The position numbers and the translations under genes were made by a program. A stretch of DNA of 64,000 nucleotides from Symsagittifera roscoffensis (taxonomy: Eukaryota > Xenacoelomorpha > Acoela > Convolutidae). Where the stretch lies: the NCBI RefSeq assembly GCF_963678635.1, contig NC_087071.1, positions 45,991,095-46,055,094 of the forward strand. The letters are read 5' to 3'. Shown one piece after another: positions 21,964 to 33,135 of this stretch (position 1 is its first letter; the number at the start of each line of letters is the position of its first letter). The notes under the pieces were generated by a model that did no database searches, was not told where the DNA came from, and was given only the letters and a program-made list of their open reading frames with translations.

Positions 21964-22740
21964 TCATATTTTTCTAACCGTCCTCCCCTGTTCATTTTCT
22001 GCGTGATCCATTTGTCTGAACCAGAGATCATTAGCCATCTGTTGTACTAACAAATGATCGTCATCTATCCCTGGCCTCAATTTCAATAATCTGGCAAAGT
22101 TGGAGAGCTCCAACCCCAGAACTTCATCCAGCACCAACCGAGTTGTGCTACAATCTTTGAACCCCTGTATGGCATTAGAAATGTCAGCCCAAATGGCAGG
22201 AAGCTCAGATCGGTATGGGTAGTAGTTGTTGGGGTCCACCGTTCTATTTGGCGCGGGTATTATCACGCTGAATCGTCCCTCTGCTATCGTTGTGACCATC
22301 CTATACACAAAGTGAAGGGCTTCTGGCAATGTGGCGTACCCCGATGATAACACAAAGACAACCTTCACCACATTTTGAGCGAAACGCTGTTTCACTGATG
22401 TCTCTACCTCAGCCATGGCCGAGAGCAATGTCATTATCGCCTCTCCTATGACCTCATTGCTCGGGATCGATCCATCCGTCAGACGGGACAACAACCCTCT
22501 GCTCTTTAGGTGATCATTCGAGCCTGCAACCACTATCACCTGCGGTTCCATGCTGACCACCCTTCGTACACCTATCATCATGCCTACTGATTGTCCCCAG
22601 TCCAATTTAGGCGCCGTCAAGAAAATCACATCAGGCCAAAAGAGAGAACGGGGCGTGTAGAGATAATCCGAACTGGCCACTATCAGATATTTGGCGGCCT
22701 TCATATCCAGGGGATCATAAGCGGCGAACATGCTGTCACC
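21964..22740 (-). pseudogene. Fossil element part: second SGNH-like domain
   Basis: The 255-codon stretch begins FAAYDPLDMKAAKYLIVASS and contains the strand VIVVAGSNDH, then SSGYATLPEALHFVYRM. It aligns along its length with 21-758 of copy 1. The strand with GSND resembles block III of SGNH hydrolases. Part of this domain is repeated in the neighbouring tandem duplication. Confidence 0.5.
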
Positions 22741-24567
22741 GACTGGTGCCGTCAGCCTGCATATCTCCTGTCGTCTCCTTCTACCGAGGTCGCTCGGGGA
22801 TAGTCTCTCGAGTTTTCACCAGGCGCTTGGCCGGGAGGCTTAGCAAACTGTCTGTACATCTTGTGATGCTTGTTGTTGGGCTTATTCTCTGCCGGAAACT
22901 TACCCTTCCTAGCAGGTGGTGTCAGCTCTCTGGCTCTCCGACTGACGTCCGTGAGAGATCGGGTGTTCAAGGGTCCAAGGATATTGTCCTGAGACAATCC
23001 ATTGAGGTCCACATACCTGAGCGTAGTCGCGGAGCTGAACTGTTCCTGTCCCGCTACCAGCCAATCGACACCCGGTATTCGATACAACCGTGACACTGTG
23101 GGACCCTCTCCACCGATCATCTTCCTTGCATCCTCCCGACCCGTCAATGTACTCATGTTCAACTTTGCCGACATGTCTGTCTTATATTGTCCCCAACTAC
23201 TGGGATCTGGACGGTTCCAGAGCACCATATTGTTTGGTTTGACTCCCTCCGTCGGCGCGGCGCTCGTCGATTGTCCTGTTGTCGAAGCAGACGTATGGCA
23301 GACGTATCACTCCTCCTAGACACGGTCTGGGAGCTAATCCGGCTCTGATCAACCGATCTGCCTAGTCGACTCTCCAACGGTTGAGTCCTAGGATGAGGGG
23401 TCCACCGTTCTATTTGGCGCGGGTATTATCACGCTGAATCGTCCCTCTGCTATCGTTGTGACCATCCTATACACAAAGTGAAGGGGTTCTGGCAATGTGG
23501 CGTACCCCGATGATAACACAAAGACAACCTTCACCACATTTTGAGTGAAACGCTGTTTCACTGATGTCTCTACCTCAGCCATGGCCGAGAGCAATGTCAT
23601 TATCGCCTCTCCTATGACCTCATTGCTCGGGATCGATCCATCCGTCAGACGGGACAACAACCCTCTGCTCTGTAGGTGATCATTCGAGCCTGCAACCACT
23701 ATCACCTGCGGTTCCATGCTGACCACCCTTCGTACACCTATCATCATGCCTACTGATTGTCCCCAGTCCAATTTAGGCGCCGTCAAGAAAATCACATCAG
23801 GCCAAAAGAGAGAACGGGGCGTGTAGAGATAATCCGAACTGGCCACTATCAGATATTTGGCGGCCTTCATATCCAGGGGATCATAAGCGGCGAACATGCT
23901 GTCACCGACTGGTGCCGTCAGCCCTGCATATCTCCTGTCGTCTCCTTCTACCGAGGTCGCTCGGGGATAGTCTCTCGAGTTTTCACCAGGCGCTTGGCCG
24001 GGAGGTTTAGCAAACTGTCTGTACATCTTGTGATGCTTGTTGTTGGGCTTATTCTCTGCCGGAAACTTACCCTTCCTAGCAGGTGGTGTCAGCTCTCTGG
24101 CTCTCCGACTGACGTCCGTGAGAGATCGAGTGTTCAAGGGTCCAAGGGTATTGTCCTGAGACAATCCATTGAGGTCCACATACCTGAGCGTAGTCGCGGA
24201 GCTGAACTGTTCCTGTCCCGCTACCAGCCAATCGACACCCGGTATTCGATACAACCGTGACACTGTGGGACCCTCTCCACCGATCATCTTCCTTGCATCC
24301 TCCCGACCCGTCAATGTACTCATGTTCAATTTTGCCGACATGTCTGTCTTATATTGTCCCCAACTACTGGGATCTGGACGGTTCCAGAGCACCATATTGT
24401 TTGGTTTGACTTCTTCCGTCGGCACGGCGCTCGTCGATTGTCCTGTTGTCGAAGCAGACGTATGGCAGACGTATCACTCCTCCTAGACACGGTCTGGGAG
24501 CTTATCCGGCTCTGATCAACCGATCTGCCTAGTCGACTCTCCAACGGTTGAGTCCTAGGATGAGGGG
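22231..24567. repeat. Internal tandem duplication in copy 2 (about 1.17 kb x 2)
   Basis: Bases 22,231-23,400 are repeated at about 23,401-24,567 with only scattered differences, roughly 99% identity. The junction falls at a GGGG shared by both breakpoints. Each unit holds the linker (VDWLVAGQEQFSS and neighbours) and the first part of the second SGNH-like domain. The two units are far more alike than the element's LTRs, so the duplication is younger than the insertion, unless gene conversion or an assembly error explains it. Confidence 0.9.
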
Positions 24568-25390
24568 CAGTCCCAAACCTCGCTCTCACATCTGAGCTCG
24601 GAGCGACGGGAGCAGTTGCGCCCGTTCCCATCGTCAGGGGCCCGAGGCGATTGGCAAGTGATTCTGGCACATTACCCCTCACTATACCTCCTCCAGTCGA
24701 ACTGGTCCGAGCCAGTGAGCCGGATGTCCTCAATTCTTGTTCCATTTCCCTCAACTGCGTCTGGAACACGTCGTTTATCCAGCGCCTCCTTTGCTGGGTA
24801 TTGAAGTGTATGCCATCCCTGTTGAGCGTGAGGTGATCAATCATGCGCAGCATGTTTTCTAAATCCATGAGTCGCAGCCCGCTGGGGTTGCTCCTTACCA
24901 GACCGCGAGTCATCTCGTTCCACCGGGTCACGTTACCATTCATAAAGTCTGCAACCGGCTTGTCCATCTCCGGGTTCTGTGGTATCGTGCATAGAGCCAC
25001 AAGTCTGGGCCTGTACTTCTCCTTCAGTTCATGCAAAAGGCAGACCAGTAGGGTTCCCACTTGCCCTCTGGGGTTCAGGGGCCCTCGAAACGTCGTTATC
25101 CCGAGCATTATCACCAACGTGTCTAGGTGATTCTCTCCCTGGAACTCCATCATCTTGAGCGAGATAGGTGTCGGAGGGGTCTGGTATCGTGTTTCTCGGG
25201 TTGGGAGCAGACCATGGTGTCTGCTGAGGAGCCCCGGGCCCTCTCGATGCGCACAGTTCCTGTGCGCTCGTCCTGGGACGTGTGTCCCTGGATGCTTCCG
25301 AGGAGTTCATCGTGGCCAGAACCTCCGGTGACACTTGACTCACCCTCGCCATATATAGCTCTTTCAGATGTTTTATCTCCTCTTCCATGT
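24326..25390 (-). pseudogene. Fossil element part: GDSL/SGNH esterase-like domain
   Basis: The segment contains the block-III-like strand TLVIMLGIT and the central strand LVALCTIPQNP. A helix with NGNVTRWNEMTRGL comes next. The C-terminal block NRDGIHFN (about 24,806-24,817) has the Asp-x-x-His spacing of the SGNH catalytic pair. A C-terminal helix follows, as in the family. The matching domain of copy 1 (1,449-2,131) shows the GDS block more clearly. Confidence 0.7.
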
Positions 25391-25393
25391 AGG

Positions 25394-25999
25394 CTATTTG
25401 CAGGTCTTCAAACTTCTTCTTCCATTCGTCCCTTTCTCGAGATATTGTCCTGTACTCCTGCAGCTTGGCACACAGCTCGTCCTGATCCCTTTTTTCTTCT
25501 TTAAGGTCTCGATCGTCTCCGAGGTCTGTATCTCGATCTCGCTCACCTTCACTCTCTTGAGAGGAGGGGCAGTGGTTGGGGAGTCTACTGAGTGTGACGG
25601 GCCCGGCCCATCATGTAGTCTTTTCGCTCCGATGAGCGGCTGCGCATGCTGAACGGGTAGGGGCATCTCACCTAGCCGGTGATCCCTTTGCTCGCCTAGT
25701 CCCGGCTCACGAGCCAAGTCGTGTCCGGACATTTCTCCTCGGCGCCATCTCATCAATCAATTTTGACCTCTCTCAGCGGTCCCGGACTCACCGAAGGCCA
25801 GCATTAACACCAATTCTGTGGGGCGATTCCCTCGACCCTCTCGTCCCAACGCGTTGAGGAGTGCGACCACAAACATCGCAAATCACGGGTCTTCTTGTGT
25901 AAAATCACAATCAATCAGCCGCTGATAGATCTCGTCTAGAGTCGCTCCTAGACTCGCAGAGAGAAATTCCATTAACTCATTTGTATTGCCCATTTCTGC
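25394..25999 (-). pseudogene. Fossil element part: start of the post-pol gene
   Basis: A methionine near 25,994 opens the motif MGNTNELMEFLSASLGATLD, followed by EIYQRL, which matches the start of the same gene in copy 1 (LTLDEIYKR). A hydrophobic helix (FVVALLNALG) and a Ser/Pro-rich and then Lys/Glu-rich segment follow, in the same order as in copy 1. Confidence 0.55.
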
Positions 26000-26448
26000 G
26001 TGTTGATTCTCGTGTCGTGAAGTTTCTTTAAGTTTGCTTTGGTTCAGTAAACAAGATATGATCAATCAAGATATAAAAAACAAGTAACGACATGAAAACA
26101 AGTAACGGTCCCATTTTCAGGATAAAACATCTTTCACATCTTTCTCCTTTAAAACAATCCATAGAAATTTTTCTTCGTTACTGATTTAAAACTTAGCACC
26201 AAGGTGGATCGTCCACCTTCAACGTTGTCGAGGTAACACGAATGAGCGCTGTCACCTTCCATACCTGGTGTGTTCCAGGTCTTTCAGGACATAAACATCA
26301 CATAAAACATACCCTAACAATAACATAAATCAAAACATCATGTATCTCCATTATTACCTAAAAACATATTCCCTAGTAGCTAACCTAACTCAATCCTAAT
26401 CTCTATAAAGTGAACTTAATAAAAACCACTTACCGCCGAATGCAACTT
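26000..26448. other. Spacer between macro domain and post-pol gene (copy 2)
   Basis: AT-rich DNA without a convincing frame. It has the same position and similar length as 3,161-3,639 in copy 1. Confidence 0.4.
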
Positions 26449-26960
26449 CTAGCATATGCTCAGATAGTACTTGTTCTGTAAGTAAACCTCTATGTCAGTT
26501 TCTGAAAAAATCACGTGTACAAGGGCGTACAACTCTCTCGGATGTAGCTTTCCCCTATTAGGATCATATACTGGTAACGAGAGAGAGGTCACTCCTCTCT
26601 CAACCAGAAAATCCCTAAGTCGAGTCAAGGCCAATACGAAGCTATCTGGATCTACGTGTTGCCTATCAGTGGCCTTAGTAACCAGGAAACACAAATATTT
26701 CCCTGGTATCTGTGATGCAACAGGGGGCAGCGCTATCATCCCTCCCACACCAGGCCTCTGTTTCAATAAAAACTCGATGTTCTTATACTCTCTTTTGAAA
26801 TCAGCCGCTATTGCTGTTTTGGGGCTTACTTCCGCGGTTATCGCTACAGCGCATGTACGTTCCGTGGGTATAAAATCGCTGTCCGTTATGACGATAATGT
26901 TTGGATAATGGTTCGGTAGGTCAAAATAAGATTCAAAAATTCGTCCAAAAGGTGGTTTTT
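26449..26960 (-). pseudogene. Fossil element part: macro-type domain (OARD1/ALC1-like)
   Basis: About 165 residues follow the macro-domain plan in order: strand NIIVITDSDF, helix AADFKREYKNIEFLLKQRPG, strand MIALPPV, strand YLCFLVTKAT, helix VLALTRLRDFLVERGVTSL, strand SLPVYDPNRGKL and the final helix-strand LYALVHVIFSETDIEVYL. The order and spacing match the human OARD1/ALC1 type, which has FKKKFG, YLITK, GVTDLSMPR and EVFEATDI at these places. The two glycine-rich ADP-ribose loops are changed here (SPKTAIA for the family's MGAGIA). The N-terminus overlaps no recognised start. Copy 1 keeps the same domain. Confidence 0.8.
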
Positions 26961-27006
26961 TAGCGTTCTCGCCCTACGTCTCCAGTTCTCCGGTTTCTCG
27001 TGCCGA

Positions 27007-29019
27007 TTATAACCGTTTAATGATTATATTTTGGGTGTGGGTGAGTCCTACCCCCACTCCCCGGACAAAAATATCCATCGACGTCCCCGTCGATCGCCCA
27101 AGGTCGAGCAGATCGAGATTGGATTGCGGAACGCGTAGAGGGCCATCTGGAGCGACCCAGTTGGACTCGGTATTGTCATAGCTGACGTGTTTGATGCCGT
27201 CTTTATCAACACCCTGAATCTTCAAGATTGTCTCTTTAGGATCCGTCGGCAGATCGTGAAGCCATTCGAGCACTCGCAAGTTCGTTACTTCTTGCTCATG
27301 AACCTGATCCACCTCTGGTTCGGAGCGATCGTCGATCCAATCTTCATCCATGTCATTCACCAAGTCGATCTCCCTTGGCACCGCTACTTCATCCAATCCC
27401 ACCAGCGACTCCATCATATCACTTAAAACTATCCTGTCTATGACGAAATACTCGCCATACGGGTTGTACTTCTTCTTACACCTTCTTCTCTTGCTCTGGC
27501 GTGTCTCCCTGGTGAGAGGAAAGTCAGGTTGTATTCCTTTGTTAATTTCAGTCTGTTTTGGGAAGTACCAGTCCTCTTCGACATAGGGTAGAGTTTCGTC
27601 AGCCACCTCTACTCGCTCGGTCAACTCTAGGTCCAGTGGTAGGTCGCAATCATCCACCACCTCATTTCCGTCGTTTTTGTCGCGAGTGCCTCTTTCATTC
27701 ACCTCACAAGCAGGATTCACTATCAAATAGTCTCCCTCTTCCATGTCTCCTGGGATGCACCAGTCCTCTGATGAGGCATTGTGCGGTTTGATGTTTTCGT
27801 AATGAGCTGCTCTTCCTGTGCCCAGTCGATAATATCGACCTCCTTGGTGCACTTCTGTTATTTGAAATGGGCCACGCCATTTTTTAATAATTTTTTGGTT
27901 CTTTTTGGTGGAACCACCTCCTGAAATACCCAGACGTAATCGCCATATGGATAGGCTTTTGCATCGGCAGTCCTTTTTTTTATCAAACCTCCGTTTCTGT
28001 CTAATTTGCGCCTGTCGCGTGTTCCTCCTGCATAAGTCATTGAGGTCCTGCTGTCTTCTAATGACATCCCGCACGGACGTTTGCAGTGCTGTTCTCTTCC
28101 TTTCGTATTCAGGGTAGAAAAACGTCAACGGACGCGCTTTTTCGTGACCCGTTAGCATCATATGCGGACTTATTCCCGTGGTGGAACGCTCTGTGCTGTT
28201 GTAAGCACCCATCACTTGCAGCAAGTGACTATCCCAGTCATCCATTTAGCGTGAGCAATAAACTCTCAACATGGATACCAGCGTGCGATTCTGCCTCTCG
28301 ACCAGGCTATTCGTTTGCGGGTGATAAGTGGTCGAGCGGGCCTGTGCTACCTGCGACCTTTTCATTAACTCCTTCGTGAGATCCCCTACGAATGCTTTGC
28401 CTTTGTCCGATTGGAATGTGATTACCAGCACCTGATTGTAGCCCGTGGCTGTCATGCATATGTTCTTGTGATCAATCTGCACTATTTCATTGAATCCCGA
28501 TGATTCTATTGACTGCAGAGGGAATCTTAGTTTCCTGGGGTCTTTTGCCTGTTGACACAACAAGCATGCAGAGATCCACTTTTCACAAGCCTTTTTCAAA
28601 CCAGGCCATTCGAATCGTTTCTGTATCCTGTTGTACACTTTGTCCACTCCTTGATGGCCCATCTGATCATGTGAACGAAAGAGCAATTCAGTCTGGCACA
28701 ACTGTGGTAACACTATCGAATTGTACTTGTAAAGGACCTTGTCCTCCTCTTTTTGTTTACAGGCTATGATTCCGTCTTTTTTCAGGTACAGTAGATCTTT
28801 TCTCTTCATGTAAAGCTGCTTCAAAATCTTGTAGCTGTCCTCCTCCAAACCTCCTTTGTCAGGTGCTCCATTCTCGATCCATCTCTTCAGATTGCTCGTC
28901 ATTCTATCATTTCGTTGAGCCCTTAGTAGATCCGACAGCCGGTATCTGGCTTTCAGATACGTCTTTATCACTTTTAATTGCTCGCCCATTATCTCCGGAG
29001 CATGAGCATCGTCCATCAA
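27007..29019 (-). pseudogene. Fossil element part: integrase and C-terminal tail
   Basis: The zinc-binding HHCC region is complete in pattern (HDQMGHQG, CEKWISACLLC; about 28,560-28,680). The catalytic core shows the first Asp in QIDHKNICMT, the second in QSDKGKAF, and the Glu in SLVERQNRTL. The post-integrase domain has WRGPFQITEVHQGGRYYRLG and HYENIKPHN. The tail is acidic and ends in IFVRGVGVGLTHT, conserved in copy 1. There is no chromodomain. Confidence 0.9.
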
Positions 29020-29025
29020 CTTGAC

Positions 29026-30112
29026 TCACCATATCTTCTTCAAAGGCGTCGCTTCCTGCACAGATGGTTTCAGATTGGTACGGACGACCGTACCATGTGG
29101 CAGCAATCTCCTTGGGCGTTTCGAGACTGCTATCAGCTTGAGCTCATCGGCGGCATTATCCACCACAGTGCCCTCCTTTTCGGAGGTGTACCTGTCTCTG
29201 TCCGTATCCTGATGCATTTCTCTGTCCAACCCGCGCTGCTTCCAGTCCACCAACAGTCCACCAACATCAGAATTGGAAGTAGTCTCGGATGTGTTGTCCC
29301 AGGACTGAGGCCTCGAGTCATCACTTGAGCCGAATGATTCCGCATCATCATGTTCCGTCATCGATCTGTCTGTGATGTTTCTCGACTCCCCAGACAAAAC
29401 TCTGTCCATTGGTCGCTTTGAATCCGACTCCCCGGACAAATTTTTGTCCCTAGATGGTCTCATCAACCTCTCCCGGACAAATCGTCCTGCACGGGCCTGG
29501 AGGTGTCCGACTCCCCGGACATTGTTTCGTCCCAGGAAGAGCAATCTGAGCTCGGATCGTACTCCTCTGTTACATCCGTGAAATGTACTTTTCTCGTGAA
29601 GCTGGATTTCGACTTGACCCTGACTCTCTCTGTAACTTGGACCGGGGTCGGTCTCCCACGTTCTATGAACGAAGTCCTCAACAAAACATCCTTCGGCATT
29701 GAGATCATCAGCTGGTTCACTATCGACCGGCAATCCCGTTCCACATCGCGACCGAGAATGATCACTGGCCTCTTCTCCGTTTTCTCAGTTACGGTCAATC
29801 GCTGCATGGTCTCCATCCACTCACGATCATTTCTGTCGACTTCTCTATCCAGCAAATCACTAAGTTGCCCCATGACGTCCGGCGCCACATTCACTCTCTT
29901 GTTGAGCAGAGCTATGCTGTTTATACCCAACCTGGTGAGCTCCTGCTGTACCAGATTGGATGGGACTAGCATATCCAGCGGAACGGCTTCACCCCTGGCT
30001 AAAAACTTTATCTCCGCGGCCGTTTCCACTGGAAGTTCATAGTGTCCTGGTATAGGGTGCCCTGACTTAATCAGCCACCTAGTTGGTGGTAGTTTGTCGT
30101 AAGTCTCCTTGT
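29026..30112 (-). pseudogene. Fossil element part: linker between RNase H and integrase with LSGES repeats
   Basis: The segment is charged and Ser/Asp/Arg-rich, with a helical first part (VPLDMLVPSNLVQQELTRLG) followed by low-complexity sequence. The phrase DxLSGESxxSRP recurs about three times over 29,370-29,540, seen in DNA as repeated ctccccggacaaa. The region is long for a Ty3/gypsy RNase H-integrase linker. Its counterpart in copy 1 is hardly conserved. Confidence 0.55.
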
Positions 30113-31713
30113 CTAGGAAAGAAAACCCGTCTTTGGCCTCCGCTTGGTTAGCCTACTTTTCTTCGAGTCGCTCATAGAATTCTGTTTTGTCTTCTTACTG
30201 AGGTTATCAGCATTTTGATGCTTGTCATGGGTACGGTGCTCTATAATCATGTGGTATTCGTCCAGGCGCACGACCCAACGATCAATATAACTTTGATCCA
30301 TCGAATATATTTTCAGCCAGGCAAGGGCACGATTATCCATGCGCAACTTGAAGGGAGCACTGCCCAAGTAGGCCCTTTAATTTTCCACGAAAGTGATCAC
30401 CGCGAACATTTCCGCTTTCGGTGCGCCATACTTCATCTCGGTATCGCTCAAGAACTTACTTCCGTAGGCTATTGGATGGAGAACTGTTCTCCCGTTCCAC
30501 TCTTGCTCCTGGTGAAGTATGCCTGATATCGCAACCACTGATGCATCCGTGTCCAACACAAACATCCCCTTCTCTGTTGGCATACCGAGGACTGGTGCCT
30601 CGCAAAGTTCACATTTAAGGTTTTCAAATGAACCTTGTGCCTCATCAGTCCAAGTGAACTTTTTGCCTTTGTTTCTCATCAACTGTTGCATGGGGTATAT
30701 TTTATCGGCGTATCCCTTGACGAATTCCTCATAAGAGTTAGTGAACCCCAAAAAACTCATCACTTGTGTATCTGTCTTGGGTGCCTTCCAGGTCAAAACA
30801 GCTTCGACCGCTTCGGGATCGGGTCTCACTCCAAGCTTATCCGCCAGGCGGCCTAGATACTTTATGGAGTCTCTGAGGATTTCACACTTCGAGGGTTTAC
30901 ACTTCAATCCCGCCTGCTTCATGCAAGTAAACACCTCATCTAACCTCTCTATCTGATCCTCTAGGGTTGGCGTTGCGATCACGACATCATCGACGTAACA
31001 CATGATGATGTTCCCGTATTTCTTCGTCACACTCGTGAGTGCCTGGGCCATCAGTCGCTGGAATGTGGCCAACGCGTTGCACAATCCGAACGGCATCCTC
31101 TTCCACTGGAACAATTCCAGCTCGCACGCGAAGCCCGTCTTTTCACGATCTTGCTTTCGGAGTGGCACTTGCCAGAAAGCCGATCCCAGATCTAACGTCG
31201 TGAAGAACTTCGCGTCCCCCAACTTGGATAGGCTCTCATCGATGCGGGGAATCGGGTATGCGTCCTTTAAAGTCACTGCGTTCAGATAACGGAAATCACA
31301 ACAAAACCTGAGTTACCACCTTTCTTTTTAGCCATGACCACGCCACAAGACCACGGGGACTTACTAGGCTCGATCATGTCGTACTCCATTAACATCTCGA
31401 TTTCCTTCCTGCACGCTTCTGACTTATGAGGGGTCATTCTTCTCGCCCCTTCCCTATGAGGTACCGAGCCCTCTTCTATCTCAATCTCGTGTTCTACAAA
31501 ATTACAGCAACTTATGTCGGCCTTATGTTTCGAAAAAACGTCTGCGTTCCGACCTAGCACCGCCCTGAGCGAATCTAGTTCCTTGTCTGATATTTTACCC
31601 TTCAAATGTTCTATCTCAGGTAGGACCGGTTTATTCGCTGCTAACTCTGTTTCTGTCGGTCTCTCGGGAAAGTTCGAACAACTAGACAACCCATCATCTG
31701 TTTCTGACTTCAT
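30113..31713 (-). pseudogene. Fossil element part: reverse transcriptase and RNase H
   Basis: RT signatures in order are DAYPIPRIDESLSKL, FFTTLDLGSAFWQVPL, FQWKRMPFGLCNALATFQRL, the active-site YVDDVVIA (about 30,986-30,997) and KCEILRDSIKYLG. RNase H follows with FVLDTDASVVAISGILHQ, YGSKFLSDTEMKYG and the segment ending DYHMIIEHR. This is a Ty3/gypsy-type domain order. The upstream portion includes EYDMIEPSKSPWSCG. Confidence 0.92.
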
Positions 31714-32450
31714 TCAAAACAATTTCCTAGAAGATTTCAATTCATTTACTCTCTTCAATATACATTCTTGGTTCGCATGCAAGGGACCTTTAGTTACATC
31801 AAACTTTTTTAAGTTCTCTGAAAGTCTGTGTTCAGAGGCAATGCGCAGCCAAGTTTGTATCCTCTCTGTATTGTCACTGTTGTTGCTTCTGTGCTCAACA
31901 CCACACTCACACACAGTCCGCTCTGAGTGAGTGAGAAGCTTCTTCCTAAAATAGCCGAGCTCTTATTGTTCGGATTTGGTACCAGGCACACCTGTCTGTC
32001 ATTTCTGAGTTCATTAAGATTCCTCATCCTAAACGTCGCTACTACGGCTTGGTTTGGTTTCAATCTCACTTTTCGATCTAGAAAAATTGGCTTCTTTTCA
32101 AGAGGTTTCTTTTCATACTTCCTCTCCGGATCTTTGATCCTGATCAATCCGTCATTGAGGTCGATCGTGACATCGAAGTTGCGTACAAAGTCCCTTCCCA
32201 GGATGAATTGATCGGATTCGTCCAAATTCTCCACCACCAGGAAGCTCATTCAAAGATGTCTTCCCCAAGCTGCAGTGATATAATAGGGGTGCGTCCTGTC
32301 ACATAGATTGCTCCCTGATTGGCAGCTACCAGTCTGATGTTTGTCGGTATCAGATCCGACCTATCAAAGCCCATGTCAGTCCAAGGTTTTGACTGGCATC
32401 ACACTGACCACTGCACCCGTGTCTAACAGTCCTTTCACTGAAAGTTGTCT
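31714..32450 (-). pseudogene. Fossil element part: aspartic protease
   Basis: The active-site strand GLLDTGAVVSVMP lies at about 32,395-32,440. The flap and C-terminal part follow with SDQFILGRDFVRNFDVTIDL. A conserved extension, VRLKPNQAVV, leads towards RT. This is a typical retropepsin arrangement at the start of pol. Confidence 0.85.
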
Positions 32451-33130
32451 GCCCTGCACATCTGAAAGTTGTCTGCACATGTGCTGCCAGATCGGCTTCG
32501 CAACCTATGTAGACCGCATCCTGTTCAAACATGGCATTGTGTCCGATTCGTCGCACCTTCAACTCTTCTTGGCCAATATATATCCGGCCTACCTGATCAC
32601 TCGCATCAGTTACGTGAGCTTTTGTGTAAATGTTGTTTCCGTCCACATTCATCAGAATCGGATATTTGCCATGGACCTCTATGTAATGTCCATCCACTCT
32701 CATCAGCCTTGGACCTCCTGTCGTGAAAATCGCTCGCACTGCCCTGGAGTCCAGCTTGGGATCTTTCTCCCTCAGGTAGTCTGCATAAATGTCCAGGTGG
32801 ACTAGTGTAATCTCGGATGGTTCACTCAAGTTCTTGACCACCTGGTGTCCTGCGACTGAGATAATGGACATTATCTTCGTCCCTTCTTTCGTCATTCCGA
32901 AAGTTCTACCAGATATGACATTCAGTTTTAGTCCCTGCTTTCTGGGTTCCTGTTTGTCCTCTTCTTGCGTCGTTTTACTCAGAATGTTAAATTTTTCCCG
33001 AAGATCCGTGCTTTCCAGTTCCGACCTTACCCATTGCTCCACTTCTTTCGTGGCTAGCTCTTGTTTGACATTCTCTAACGCTGTCCTTGCCGCCAAACCA
33101 TAATCTACTTTGAAAGGGCTGGCCGACTAC
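32451..33130 (-). pseudogene. Fossil element part: gag-protease spacer domain
   Basis: About 200 residues lie between the nucleocapsid and the protease, ending in GRIYIGQEELKVRRIGHNAM and an Asp/Glu-rich helix. Part of it is conserved in copy 1 (9,561-10,049). The length and conservation suggest a folded domain, but I recognise no family. Confidence 0.5.
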
Positions 33131-33135
33131 TCTGC

